Assembly (NCBI GenBank): GCA_036496285.1
Contig: DASXLI010000015.1
Coordinates: 40,154 to 104,153 of the forward strand
Source of the DNA: DP-19 sp036496285
GTDB taxonomy: Bacteria > Desulfobacterota > Binatia > UTPRO1
Direction of reading: 5' to 3'
DNA: 64,000 nt
Each line of letters begins with the position of its first letter. Position 1 is the first letter of the stretch. Below are positions 1-8,411 of this stretch, piece after piece. The translations under genes and the position numbers were made by a program. The notes beneath the pieces were generated by a model, which worked only from the letters and a program-made list of their open reading frames with translations, was not told the origin of the DNA and did no database searches.

Positions 1-1
1 G

Positions 2-2293
2 GGACCGGCGACGCTCCATGTGCGCTTCGCCGGCACCATCCTCGAGAAGCTTCGCGGCCTCTACCGCTCGACCAAGGACGAGCAGCGCTACGCAGCGACG
101 CAGTTCGAGGCGGCCGACGCGCGCCGCGCCTTCCCCTGCTTCGACGAGCCCGAGTTCAAGGCGCGCTTCGCCGTCACGCTGGTCGTGCCGGCGGCCGCGC
201 GCGCCATCGCCAACGGCGCCGTCGACGGCGAACGCCCGCTCGGCGACGGCCGGAAGGAAGTCCGCTTCCGCGAGACGCCGCCGATCTCCTCGTACCTGGT
301 CGCGTTCGCCGTCGGTCCCTTCGACGCGACCGAGAGCGTCGCGACCGCCGACGGCGTGCCGGTCCGCGTCTGGCTGCCCGAGGGCATGGCCGAGAAGGGC
401 CTCTACGCGCGCGACGCGCACTGCCGCGCCGTCGAGTACCTCGCCGCTTACACCGCCATCCCCTACCCGTACGGCAAGATCGACGCGATCGGCCTCGCCG
501 ACTTCGAGGCGGGCGCGATGGAGAACCCGGGCGCGATCACCTACCGCCTGACCGCCATCGCCGCCGATCCCGGGCAAGCGGCCGAGGACACGCTGAAGGA
601 CATCTTCTACACCGCCGCGCACGAGCTCACCCACATGTGGTGGGGCGACCTGGTTACCATGGCCTGGTGGAACGACCTCTGGCTGAACGAGTCGTTCGCG
701 ACCTTCGTCGGTTGGAAGGCCACCGCGGACCTCACCCCGGAATGGGGCATGTGGCGCGACTTCGTCGCGACCCTGGCGCGGCCGTTCGCGCTCGATGCGC
801 TGGTCTCAACCCACCCGATCTCCTTCCACGTCGACAACGCCCGCCAGGCAGCGGAGCGCTTCGACGTGATCACCTACTGGAAGGGCGCCGGTGTCGTGCG
901 CATGATCGAGGCGTTCCTCGGTGCCGACGCGTTCCGCGCCGGCGTGCGCGCCTATCTCCGCCGCTACGCCGAGCGCAACGCCACCGCCGACGACTTCTGG
1001 CGCGAGCTGTCGAGCGCGTCCGGGCACGACGTCACGACGATCGCAAACGCCTGGATTCGCGAGCCGGGCCATCCGGTGGTCGAGATCGCGACGCGTTTCG
1101 ACGCCAGCGGCGCAACGCTGCGCCTGCGCCAGCGCCGCTTCTTCGCCGACCCCGACGCGGCGGCGGGTGTCGCGCCGCAGCGCTGGCCGGTGCCGCTCGT
1201 GCTCAAGGTGGGCGGCGACGACGGCGTCCGCGAGGAGCGCGTGCTGCTCACCGGCGCCGAGGACGAGGTGGCGATCGCCGGCGCGCGCTGGGTGCATCCG
1301 AACGGCGGCGCGGCGGGATTCTATCGCTACGCGCTCGACGAGGACGGCATCGCGCGCCTCGCGCGCGCGATGGAGGCGCTCTCGGCGGAGGAGCGGCTCA
1401 GCCTGGTCGGCAATCAGTGGGTGCTGGTCAAGGCCGGCGTCGGCGGCGCCGGTTCGTTCATGACGCTGCTCGACGGCTTCCGCGGCGAGGACGACCGCGC
1501 GGTGCTCGACGCCGTGCTCGAGCGGCTCTCCTGGCTCGAGACGCACGCGCTCGACGACGACGCGCGGCCCGCGTTCGCCCGCCTGGTGGAGCGCACGTTC
1601 CGTCCCCGCCTCGACGTGCTCGGCTGGGAGCCGGCGGCCGGAGAGAGCGCCGACGAGCGGATGAAGCGCGCCACGGTCATCGCGGCGCTCGGCCGGCTCG
1701 CGCGGCTCGACGACGTGCGCGCCGAGGCGCGGCGCCGGCTCGAGCGCTACCTCCAGGACCGGGCCACGCTCGATCCGAACCTCGTGCCGGTCGTCGTCGG
1801 CCTCGCGGCGCGCGGCGGCGATGCGGCGCTCTACGAGCGCTACCTGGCGCGCAAGCGGACGAGCGCCACCGACGATCCCGAGGAGGAGGAGCGCTTCCTC
1901 TTCGGCCTGACCGGCTTCGAGGACCCCGCGCTCGTCGAGCGCACGTTGGCGCTCACCTTCACCGACGACGTCCGGCCGCAGGACCGCGCGTTCGTGCTCG
2001 CCCGCCTGCTCGGTGTGCGCCATGCCCGGCTCACCGCGTGGCGCTTCGTGCGCGACCACTGGGGCGCGCGCATCCTGACGATGGACCCGATGCTGCGCCA
2101 GTACGTGATCCGCGGCATGGCCGCGCTGACGCCGGCGTCGATTGCCGACGAGGTCGGCGCCTTCCTCGATCACCACGTGACCGACGATACCCGCGAGACG
2201 ACCGCCCAGGCCCGCGAGCAGCTCCGCATCGACGCCGCCGCGTCGCGTCGCATCGCGGGCGAGGTCGGTGCCTGGCTTGCGCGGACGCCCTGA
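2..2293 (+). CDS. M1 family zinc aminopeptidase (5' end outside window)
   Basis: Metallopeptidase that removes N-terminal residues from peptides; the family includes PepN and ERAP/puromycin-sensitive aminopeptidases. The frame is open from base 2, before the first Met/Val codon, and reads straight into family sequence (LHVRFAGTILEKLRGLYRS), so the gene begins upstream and about 100 residues are missing. The exopeptidase motif GAMENPG lies near base 510. The zinc site HELTH starts at base 620 and the third ligand is the E of LNESFA, the standard HEXXH-x18-E spacing. The C-terminal 450 residues resemble the ERAP1-like helical domain of this family. No signal peptide can be judged. The next gene follows after 57 bp on the same strand. 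Confidence 0.93.
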   Translation, partial: GPATLHVRFAGTILEKLRGLYRSTKDEQRYAATQFEAADARRAFPCFDEPEFKARFAVTLVVPAAARAIANGAVDGERPLGDGRKEVRFRETPPISSYLVAFAVGPFDATESVATADGVPVRVWLPEGMAEKGLYARDAHCRAVEYLAAYTAIPYPYGKIDAIGLADFEAGAMENPGAITYRLTAIAADPGQAAEDTLKDIFYTAAHELTHMWWGDLVTMAWWNDLWLNESFATFVGWKATADLTPEWGMWRDFVATLARPFALDALVSTHPISFHVDNARQAAERFDVITYWKGAGVVRMIEAFLGADAFRAGVRAYLRRYAERNATADDFWRELSSASGHDVTTIANAWIREPGHPVVEIATRFDASGATLRLRQRRFFADPDAAAGVAPQRWPVPLVLKVGGDDGVREERVLLTGAEDEVAIAGARWVHPNGGAAGFYRYALDEDGIARLARAMEALSAEERLSLVGNQWVLVKAGVGGAGSFMTLLDGFRGEDDRAVLDAVLERLSWLETHALDDDARPAFARLVERTFRPRLDVLGWEPAAGESADERMKRATVIAALGRLARLDDVRAEARRRLERYLQDRATLDPNLVPVVVGLAARGGDAALYERYLARKRTSATDDPEEEERFLFGLTGFEDPALVERTLALTFTDDVRPQDRAFVLARLLGVRHARLTAWRFVRDHWGARILTMDPMLRQYVIRGMAALTPASIADEVGAFLDHHVTDDTRETTAQAREQLRIDAAASRRIAGEVGAWLARTP

Positions 2294-2350
2294 CCGCTTT
2301 GCCGATCGCGCCCGATTGCGTTGGATCGGGGCGGCGGCTACTGCACCCGG

Positions 2351-3004
2351 ATGCTGAAACTCCACGGCGCGCTATTGTCTCCGTTCGTCCGCAAGGTCCG
2401 GATCGTGCTCGGCGAGAAGCAGGTCCCCTATGAGCTCGTGCGGGCCAACCCCTTCGAGAAGTCTGCCGAGTTCCTCGGGCTGAGCCCGCTCGGCCGCATC
2501 CCGGCGCTGGAGGACGAGCAGGGCCGGAAGCTCGCCGACAGCTCGGTGATCGCGGAGTACATCGAGGAGCGCTTCCCCGAGCCTCCCCTCTTCCCGCGCG
2601 ATCCCTACGACCGCGCCCGCGTGCGCTGGTTCGACGAGTACGCCGACGGCGGCATGGGCCCGAGCCTCACCGGCAAGATCTTCTTCCAGCGCGTCATCAA
2701 CGCGAAGCTCATGAAGAACACGCCTGACGAGCGCATCATCGCAAGCGCGCTCGCCGAGATTCCGACCTACTTCGCCTATCTGGAGAGCCAGCTCGGCGGC
2801 AACGAGTACCTCGTCGCGGGCCGCTTCACGCTCGCCGACATCAGCGTGCTCTGCCAGCTCGTCAATCTGAGCCACGCCGGTGCCGGCATCGAGCCCACGA
2901 CCTACCCGGCCCTCGCCCGCTGGTTCGCCCGCGTCACCGAGCGCCCGACGGTCTCCGCCCTGATCGACCAGGACCGCGGCTTCCTCGCCAAGCTCGCCGG
3001 GTAG
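2351..3004 (+). CDS. Glutathione S-transferase family protein
   Basis: 217 residues, the normal length for a cytosolic GST. The N-terminal thioredoxin-like half opens with MLKLHGALLSPFVRKVRI, where the serine of SPFVRK is in the catalytic or glutathione-binding position. The cis-proline region (GRIPALEDE) and the SSVIAEYIEERFP glutathione contact follow at about residues 50-75. The C-terminal half is helical and contains the N-capping motif FTLADISV near residue 160. The ATG at 2351 is chosen because family similarity begins there; the same frame is open further upstream with only a TTG start. The physiological substrate cannot be read from the sequence. Confidence 0.9.
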   Translation: MLKLHGALLSPFVRKVRIVLGEKQVPYELVRANPFEKSAEFLGLSPLGRIPALEDEQGRKLADSSVIAEYIEERFPEPPLFPRDPYDRARVRWFDEYADGGMGPSLTGKIFFQRVINAKLMKNTPDERIIASALAEIPTYFAYLESQLGGNEYLVAGRFTLADISVLCQLVNLSHAGAGIEPTTYPALARWFARVTERPTVSALIDQDRGFLAKLAG

Positions 3005-3057
3005 CGAAACCCGACACGGCATAAGCCGCGCACACGAACGGCCCGCGGGACCACGGA

Positions 3058-3155
3058 CGGCGCAGCCGCAGCACGCGCGGCGCAGCCGCGCGTAAGGGAG
3101 CGGCGCGGGTCCCCCGCGCCGCGACGCTCACCGGAGCACGGCCGCGCAGCGGCCG
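3058..3155. repeat. Three GCA-triloop hairpins between convergent genes
   Basis: The gap between the convergent GST and aldolase genes holds three perfect short inverted repeats, each with the loop GCA: CGGC/GCCG (3058-3068), CGCGCGGC/GCCGCGCG (3074-3092) and CGGCCGC/GCGGCCG (3139-3155). There is no T-run on either side. They may act as a bidirectional transcription end or as RNA-stabilising stem-loops. The shared loop sequence argues against pure GC chance. Confidence 0.5.
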
Positions 3156-3180
3156 GGCGCACGGGGGCGAAATCAGTGGA

Positions 3181-3783
3181 TCAAAAATCCAGCTTCGGCT
3201 CCCGTCCCAGCAGGCGGCAGTGCAGGTACGCCTGCGCGGAGTCCTCGACGATCTCGGCGCGGTTGTACGCTTCGAGCAGGCTCGGGCCGGTGGCGGCGAG
3301 GCCGTGATTCGCGAGCAGAACGATGCGGGTGTCGGAATGGGCCTTGTAGACGTCGACGACGAGGTCGCGCAGCTTGTCGGAGCCCGCATCGGCGTAGGGC
3401 ACGATCTGGATCGCGCCGAGGTGGGCGCGGGCCTGGCCCGTCATGTGCGGCGGCGTCATGCCAACGATGCCGAACGCCATGGTCGCGGTCGAATGGCTGT
3501 GCACGACGCCGTGCACCTCGGGGCGCAAGGCGAGCACGCCGGCGTGCCAGCGATGCTCCTTCGACGGCTTCCAGTCGCCGCCCCGCTGGTTGCCGGCGAG
3601 ATCCATCTCGACGATGTTCTCGACCGCCGTGTCGGCGAATGTGACGCCGGTCGCGGTGCACAGATAGCGGTCCGTGTCCGGGATGCGGACGCTGATGTTG
3701 CCGCCGGAGCCGGCGGTCAGCCAGCGCTCGCTGGCGCGGTGACAGATGTCGACGAGGTGCTTCTTCAGGTCCTGCACCTGCAT
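3181..3783 (-). CDS. Class II aldolase/adducin family protein
   Basis: 200 residues, matching the single-domain class II aldolase fold (fuculose- or ribulose-phosphate aldolases, methylthioribulose-phosphate dehydratase). Visible family landmarks are the phosphate-binding loop GSGGNISVR near residue 25, the zinc-ligand pair in GVVHSHSTATM near residue 100 and a further ligand in LLANHGLAATG near residue 155. The substrate is not determined by the sequence. It starts at an ATG and lies 134 bp downstream of the beta-propeller cytochrome gene on the same strand, separated by a strong hairpin, so it may be transcribed separately. Confidence 0.87.
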   Translation of the reverse strand: MQVQDLKKHLVDICHRASERWLTAGSGGNISVRIPDTDRYLCTATGVTFADTAVENIVEMDLAGNQRGGDWKPSKEHRWHAGVLALRPEVHGVVHSHSTATMAFGIVGMTPPHMTGQARAHLGAIQIVPYADAGSDKLRDLVVDVYKAHSDTRIVLLANHGLAATGPSLLEAYNRAEIVEDSAQAYLHCRLLGREPKLDF

Positions 3784-3863
3784 GCGTGGAATGTCCTTTC
3801 GGAGGTGGAGATCGGAACCGCGGGAGCGTTAGAGCACGGCGGGAGGCAGGGCGATAGAGCGGC

Positions 3864-3904
3864 CCGTGAGGACGCGGACGGCATCGCCGCCCGCGTCCTC
3901 ACGG
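3864..3904 (-). terminator. Perfect 14-bp inverted repeat after the cytochrome gene
   Basis: CCGTGAGGACGCGG (3864-3877) and CCGCGTCCTCACGG (3891-3904) form a perfect 14-bp stem with a 13-nt loop, 14 nt beyond the stop codon of the beta-propeller cytochrome gene. No T-run follows on the minus strand, so it may be an atypical terminator or an RNA 3'-end stabiliser. Confidence 0.55.
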
Positions 3905-3917
3905 CATGTCGCGAGGG

Positions 3918-6900
3918 TTACGGCTTCACTTTCGTGGCGTTGCCGCGGAAGCACATGCCGCCGACGTTCAACGTCACCGTGGTCGTGGCCTCGGTCTCGT
4001 TGGCGAGTCCGGGCGTCCACGCACCCTTGGTCTTGGCCGTGATCTTGAAAGAGCCCGGAAGGCGGTTGTCTTCCTTGAGGGTCACCTTCGTGATCCCGAC
4101 CGTGTGCCGCGGGGCAGTGAACTTGAAGGTCTTGCCCTTCAGGATGATCGACGCGCCGGGGACCGTGCCGCTGAAGATCGGCCCGCCGTTGTCGTCGATC
4201 ACGACCGCCACCGCCTGGTTCGTGTAGTCGGTGATCGGAACGTCCTTGGCGGTCAGGGACAGCGTACCGCGCGAGTCCTTGATGTTCGCGTGTTGGTAGA
4301 CGAAGTTGGTGATCGACGTGCAGATCGGCGTCCCGCCTGCCGGAACGCTGTTGGGATCGGTCGGGTCACTGCCGGCGGCGATCTCGTCGCCGTCGCCGAA
4401 GCCGTCGCCATCACGGTCGATGCCGATGCGGACGCCTGAGCCCGGCGGGACGCAGGTGAACGTCAGCTCCTGTCCGGCGGTGCCGCTGAGCGCGCGCAGC
4501 GCCACGTCGCCGATCTCCGGATCGGCCGCACGGTCGTCGATGAAGGAGCCGCTGCCGACGTAGAGCCAGCCGCGGGCCGCACCGCCCACCGCGCCCTTCA
4601 CGACCAGATCACACTCACCGGCATCCGCGCGCTGCTCGAGCAGCGTGATGCGTCCATCGACAGTGCCGCCGTTGGAGGCGTCGCGGGTGGTCTGCTGGCC
4701 GACGATGGGCGCGAGGTTGCTGTCGAAGGCCATCATGAACTGCTCGAGCTGGCGGCGGAGCGGATCGCCGGGGGCGCCCGTCGGAATGCCCGTCGGGTTG
4801 AGGCCGCTCTGGTTGAAGACCCCAGCGTTGTGGAAGCGGAAGAGCGTGTCCACGCTGCCGTCGTGCAGGAAGCCGAAGCCGCGGACCTGAGCGCCCAGGA
4901 AGCCGTTGTCGCCGGCATTGAAGAACGGCACGGTCGGCATGCCGAACATGCCGACCTTCTGGTACATGTTCCGCAGATGCGGGACCTTGAGATGCTGGGT
5001 CTCGTTCTCGAAGGACGACTCGCCGTCGCCGCCGAAGAATCCCGGCTTGTCGACGCCGAAGGTGGCGTTGCCGTTCGCATCGGTCTGGTGGCAGCCGTGG
5101 CAGGCCTCGAACGTGTCCGAGGCCGGACCGAAGAAGAAGGTCTTGCCGGCCTGCTCGTCCGTCGTCAGCGTATTGTCGAGTGCCCGGATCGGATTCGGCG
5201 GATACGTCACCTGCAGGATGAAGTCGGTGTACGCCTGCATCTCCGCCGTCTGCAGCGGCGCACTCCGCCCGAGCAGGCCGGGGAAGGCGACGTTGAACTT
5301 CTTGAACGCCGCCTGCTCGTCGAACGTGCCGCTGTCGGGCTGCGCCGACGGCGCGTCATTGCCGCCCGTGCGATCGCCGCGCCAGTGCATCGGGCCGTGG
5401 TTGGCCATGCCGCGCAGGCTCTGCGTCGTCATCGGACCCTTCAACGGGTGGAAGTCGACGTAGACCGCGGGCGGATTGGGGAACGGGCCGACGCGGAACG
5501 GACCCGGGTTGTTCAGGACACTGCCGTCGGGATCGCCGAGGTCCCACGCGAGGCTGTCGAAGTCGGAGAAGATGTGGCAGCTCGCGCATGCGGAGTCGCC
5601 GTGGCTCGACGTGAACTTGGCGTCGTAGTTGAAGCGGCGACCATTGACGATGCTCGCCGGCTCGGGGTTGTGGAGCCCGACGTGCGACGTCTCCATGCCC
5701 GTACCGGTGCTGACGACGGAGATGCCATCGTCGAAGCGCGTCATCACGTAGAGCTGGGTGCGCGTCTCGTCGAGGACGAGACCCGTCGGACCGCAGGAGT
5801 CCCCGGGGCAGGCGTGGAGACCGGTGATCGTCAGGTCGTTGGCGCCGGGAGTGAACGTGTCCCCCTCGAGCTGGCTCGTCGCGTAGACGCCGATCTTGCT
5901 CGAGCCGAAGCCCGCGACGTAGAGCGTCGCGCCGTCGCTCGAGATCGCCATGCCGAGCGGGAAGGCGAGGCTCGCGTCGTTCTCGGCGTTCGGCGGCGCG
6001 GGGCAGCACGTCGTGTAGTCGATGTGCTTGTTCAGATGATGCGGCGTCACCCCGACGCCGTTCAGCACCGTCACGCGGCTCTCGGCGATGTGGCCGCGGA
6101 CGCTCGCGGGCTCGCCCGACGGCTTGAACATCGCCGAGAAGATGCCGGTGCCCTCGAAGCGGACATCGTTCTGCGCGTCGGTGTTGGTGACGTAGATGTG
6201 GCCGTTGGCCGGATTCACCGCCATGTTGAACAGCGTCGTGCCGACGCCCGTCCAGACCGCCGACTCGGCCGGCGTGCCTGCCATCGCATCGATCGCGAAG
6301 ACGTCCTTGTCGGGGAGGCTGAAGTTGACCGCGTGGTCCCAGTTGCGGTTGAGCTCGTCGGTCCAGTGGGTGCCGTCGAACTTGACGATCAGGCCGACCT
6401 CGGGCTGCTGCACGCTGTTGTGATCGGTGTTGGGGGCCGGCAGACCGCCGGGGGACTGGAACACGCAGGTGCTGCCGGGGCAGGCGCTGTTCTGGCCGCC
6501 GCACGGCCCGTTCATGTTGGGGCCGCCGGCGCAGACGGCGCCGCACGGACCGGAGCCGGAGCCGCCGTTGCAGACCACGCCTTCGCTCAGCGTGGTGGTG
6601 CGGTTGCCGGACTCGAAGATCGCGGCGTACACCGTGGCGCTGTCGCAGCTACCGGCGCCGCAATCGGCGCTCGACGTGCAGGCCTGCGTGGGGTTGTTCG
6701 AGCAGCGCGGCGGCGCGGCCGTGAGGGCGCGCGGCGTGTCGCCGAAGAGCGTCACGACCGTCTCGGGCGTCCCCTCGAGCGTGGCACCGAGGCTGTTCGC
6801 GTCGAACACCCAGACGTCGGCGCGGCCGATGCCGGGAGTCGTGAGGGTCGTGTGGATCGTCGACTGCAGCGACGTGTTCTGTCCGCGGTGGGCGGTGGTG

Positions 6901-7334
6901 ATGAAGGCGCGGTGCAGGCCGCTGCCCGAGAAGACGATGTCACGCGGCTCGTCGCCGACGAGCAGCGTCCGCGTCACCCGCGGCGACGCCGGGTTGCTCA
7001 CGTCGACGATGCTGATGCTGTCGGAGAGGTGGTTCACGACCCACACCTCGGTGTTTGAGCGCGCGGCGACCGCGACGGGCTCGAGACCGACGGCGACCGA
7101 CGAGACGTGCGTCAGAGCCCCCGGACCGACCGAGAAGATCTCGAGGCGGTCGTCCGGCGTATTGACGGCGTACAGGTGCGTCCCGTCCGGCGACTGCGCC
7201 AGGGGACGGACCTGCCCGGTCTCGAAGAGCGTGTAGTTCGAAGCGGCGCGCGCCGGGGATGCAGAGACGGCGGCAAGCAACAGTCCGGCGACGACGGCCA
7301 GGCTTCGCCCGGCACGCGATATCAAGCGGATCAT
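3918..7334 (-). CDS. Secreted YVTN-type beta-propeller/cytochrome c protein
   Basis: 1138 residues, likely exported. A signal peptide starts at the chosen ATG (MIRLISRAGRSLAVVAG, cleavage near SPARAAS), with an AAGGAGG ribosome site 7 nt upstream; the frame runs further upstream but covers the divergent promoter. Residues ~35-560 have beta-propeller (YncE/YVTN) character, e.g. YAVNTPDDRLEIFSVG and LYVAGFGSSKIGVY. Two Cys-rich inserts (about 6463-6711) carry CxxxxC-type repeats. Then come two haem-binding motifs, CASCH at residue 583 and CHGCH at residue 745, as in dihaem cytochrome c peroxidase/MauG-like modules. A calcium-type DRDGDGFGDGDE segment and a ~130-residue beta-rich tail follow. 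A redox or metal-related surface role is inferred. Confidence 0.82.
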   Translation of the reverse strand: MIRLISRAGRSLAVVAGLLLAAVSASPARAASNYTLFETGQVRPLAQSPDGTHLYAVNTPDDRLEIFSVGPGALTHVSSVAVGLEPVAVAARSNTEVWVVNHLSDSISIVDVSNPASPRVTRTLLVGDEPRDIVFSGSGLHRAFITTAHRGQNTSLQSTIHTTLTTPGIGRADVWVFDANSLGATLEGTPETVVTLFGDTPRALTAAPPRCSNNPTQACTSSADCGAGSCDSATVYAAIFESGNRTTTLSEGVVCNGGSGSGPCGAVCAGGPNMNGPCGGQNSACPGSTCVFQSPGGLPAPNTDHNSVQQPEVGLIVKFDGTHWTDELNRNWDHAVNFSLPDKDVFAIDAMAGTPAESAVWTGVGTTLFNMAVNPANGHIYVTNTDAQNDVRFEGTGIFSAMFKPSGEPASVRGHIAESRVTVLNGVGVTPHHLNKHIDYTTCCPAPPNAENDASLAFPLGMAISSDGATLYVAGFGSSKIGVYATSQLEGDTFTPGANDLTITGLHACPGDSCGPTGLVLDETRTQLYVMTRFDDGISVVSTGTGMETSHVGLHNPEPASIVNGRRFNYDAKFTSSHGDSACASCHIFSDFDSLAWDLGDPDGSVLNNPGPFRVGPFPNPPAVYVDFHPLKGPMTTQSLRGMANHGPMHWRGDRTGGNDAPSAQPDSGTFDEQAAFKKFNVAFPGLLGRSAPLQTAEMQAYTDFILQVTYPPNPIRALDNTLTTDEQAGKTFFFGPASDTFEACHGCHQTDANGNATFGVDKPGFFGGDGESSFENETQHLKVPHLRNMYQKVGMFGMPTVPFFNAGDNGFLGAQVRGFGFLHDGSVDTLFRFHNAGVFNQSGLNPTGIPTGAPGDPLRRQLEQFMMAFDSNLAPIVGQQTTRDASNGGTVDGRITLLEQRADAGECDLVVKGAVGGAARGWLYVGSGSFIDDRAADPEIGDVALRALSGTAGQELTFTCVPPGSGVRIGIDRDGDGFGDGDEIAAGSDPTDPNSVPAGGTPICTSITNFVYQHANIKDSRGTLSLTAKDVPITDYTNQAVAVVIDDNGGPIFSGTVPGASIILKGKTFKFTAPRHTVGITKVTLKEDNRLPGSFKITAKTKGAWTPGLANETEATTTVTLNVGGMCFRGNATKVKP

Positions 7335-7408
7335 GGAAAGGCCTCCTTGCGGCTCGGGACCGTGGCCCGCATGACGGCACGCATGCACCAAAGGCCAGAC
7401 GATCGCGT

Positions 7409-7435
7409 TTGTCAGCAAGTACCACATCATAGTAT
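7409..7435 (+). promoter_or_regulatory. Candidate promoter of the TetR gene
   Basis: TTGTCA (7409-7414) and TAGTAT (7430-7435) are separated by 15 bp, slightly short of the sigma-70 optimum. Predicted transcription would start near 7443, just ahead of the ATG at 7456. Confidence 0.4.
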
Positions 7436-7437
7436 GA
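7427..7437. promoter_or_regulatory. Palindrome TCATAGTATGA, possible TetR operator
   Basis: An 11-bp palindrome with a single central base covers the candidate -10 box in the divergent gap between the TetR regulator and the cytochrome gene. This position suits autorepression and possible control of the divergent gene. Binding is inferred only. Confidence 0.4.
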
Positions 7438-7455
7438 GTGTACAAGTGAAAACGC

Positions 7456-8100
7456 ATGTCGCAGGCAGGTGAGCATCAAGCACCGACGCGCCCGGCGCGT
7501 CCGCGACCGGCCGATCGCCGGAGCGAGATCATCGCGGCCGCGATCCAGGTGATCGCCCGCGACGGCATCCGCGCGTGCACCATCAGCGCGCTCGAGCACG
7601 CGACGGGCTTCGCGCGTGGGCACTTCACCTACCACTTCGACGCCAAGGAAGAGATCATAGGTCTCGCCTTCGCGACGGTCGCGAGCGACTGGGCAAAGCT
7701 CGAGATGCAGATTCCGCCAGAGGGTCCCGCCTCGGCACGGTTGGAGCACCACGTCCGGGCGGCCGTCGAGTGGGCGCTCGCCCGGCCCGACTACTTTCGC
7801 TGTTTAATGAATTTCCGCGTCGAGATCATGCGGAACTCCGGAGCGTTTCCGCCCTCCGCAGCGATTCGCCATCAGCTCTGGGACTTCACCTCGCAGTTAA
7901 TCCGTGACGGAATCGCCGAGGGAACGTTTGCGCCACCTCTCGATCCGGCGATCGAGGGACGCCTCCTTTTCGCCATGGTAGACGGGCTCTTGATGCATTC
8001 GGCGCTCGATGCGGAGTTCTGCCCGCCCGGGGAGCTCGCCGACCGGGCCTGGAACGTCGTCCTGCACCGCCTCGCCCCTGGCCGTCCCCAATCCAGGTGA
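7456..8100 (+). CDS. TetR/AcrR family transcriptional regulator
   Basis: 214 residues. The N-terminal helix-turn-helix is typical of TetR repressors: RSEIIAAAIQVIARDG, then TISALEHATGFARGHFTYHFDAKEEII (residues ~22-70), including the YHF recognition-helix end. The C-terminal ligand-binding half has BetI-like length and composition. It is divergent from the beta-propeller cytochrome gene with a palindrome between them, so that gene and itself are the likely targets. No clear ribosome site precedes the ATG. The ligand is unknown. Confidence 0.88.
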   Translation: MSQAGEHQAPTRPARPRPADRRSEIIAAAIQVIARDGIRACTISALEHATGFARGHFTYHFDAKEEIIGLAFATVASDWAKLEMQIPPEGPASARLEHHVRAAVEWALARPDYFRCLMNFRVEIMRNSGAFPPSAAIRHQLWDFTSQLIRDGIAEGTFAPPLDPAIEGRLLFAMVDGLLMHSALDAEFCPPGELADRAWNVVLHRLAPGRPQSR

Positions 8101-8115
8101 GGAATCACAAAGAGT

Positions 8116-8143
8116 TTGACTCATCCCCGGTGATCTTCATACT
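8116..8143 (+). promoter_or_regulatory. Sigma-70-like promoter before a 65-codon frame
   Basis: TTGACT (8116-8121), a 16-bp spacer and CATACT (8138-8143). It lies 27 bp before the ATG at 8171, with GGAGGAGG in between, and stands out in a locally less GC-rich gap. Confidence 0.5.
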
Positions 8144-8170
8144 GGAAGAAGTTTACGGAGGAGGTGGACG

Positions 8171-8368
8171 ATGACTCCGCGACTGCCTCGGACGGAATTG
8201 GGAGAAGGGAAGAGCCTGGCGCGCCGGCTGCGGCTGCTGCGCCGTCGAACCGCACGCTGGTTTCAACCGCCCGTACGCTCCATGGGCGGGGACACACCCG
8301 ATGTCCTGCGGGAGGCGCCAAACCCCGTCCTGTCGCGCGGCCTGAAGGCGCCGCGCTCCCTGCACTGA
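8171..8368 (+). CDS. Possible small basic protein, 65 residues
   Basis: An ATG frame with an unusually strong ribosome site, GGAGGAGG at 8157-8164, spaced 6 nt from the start and preceded by a good promoter. The peptide is Arg-rich near residues 15-30 (SLARRLRLLRRRTARWF), then polar, with no transmembrane segment or signal peptide and no family I recognise. It occupies the 311-bp gap between the TetR gene and the helicase-nuclease pair. It could also be a regulatory leader or non-coding, because Arg-rich frames arise easily at this GC content. The expression signals are the main support. Confidence 0.4.
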   Translation: MTPRLPRTELGEGKSLARRLRLLRRRTARWFQPPVRSMGGDTPDVLREAPNPVLSRGLKAPRSLH

Positions 8369-8411
8369 GCCGTCCCGGCGACGCCGGCCGCACAAGATTG
8401 CGCGGACTGCG

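Noticed and set aside
4830..7058. 742-codon open frame opposite the beta-propeller cytochrome gene
   Set aside because: It runs antisense to clear CxxCH and propeller motifs, has no ribosome site and no family pattern.
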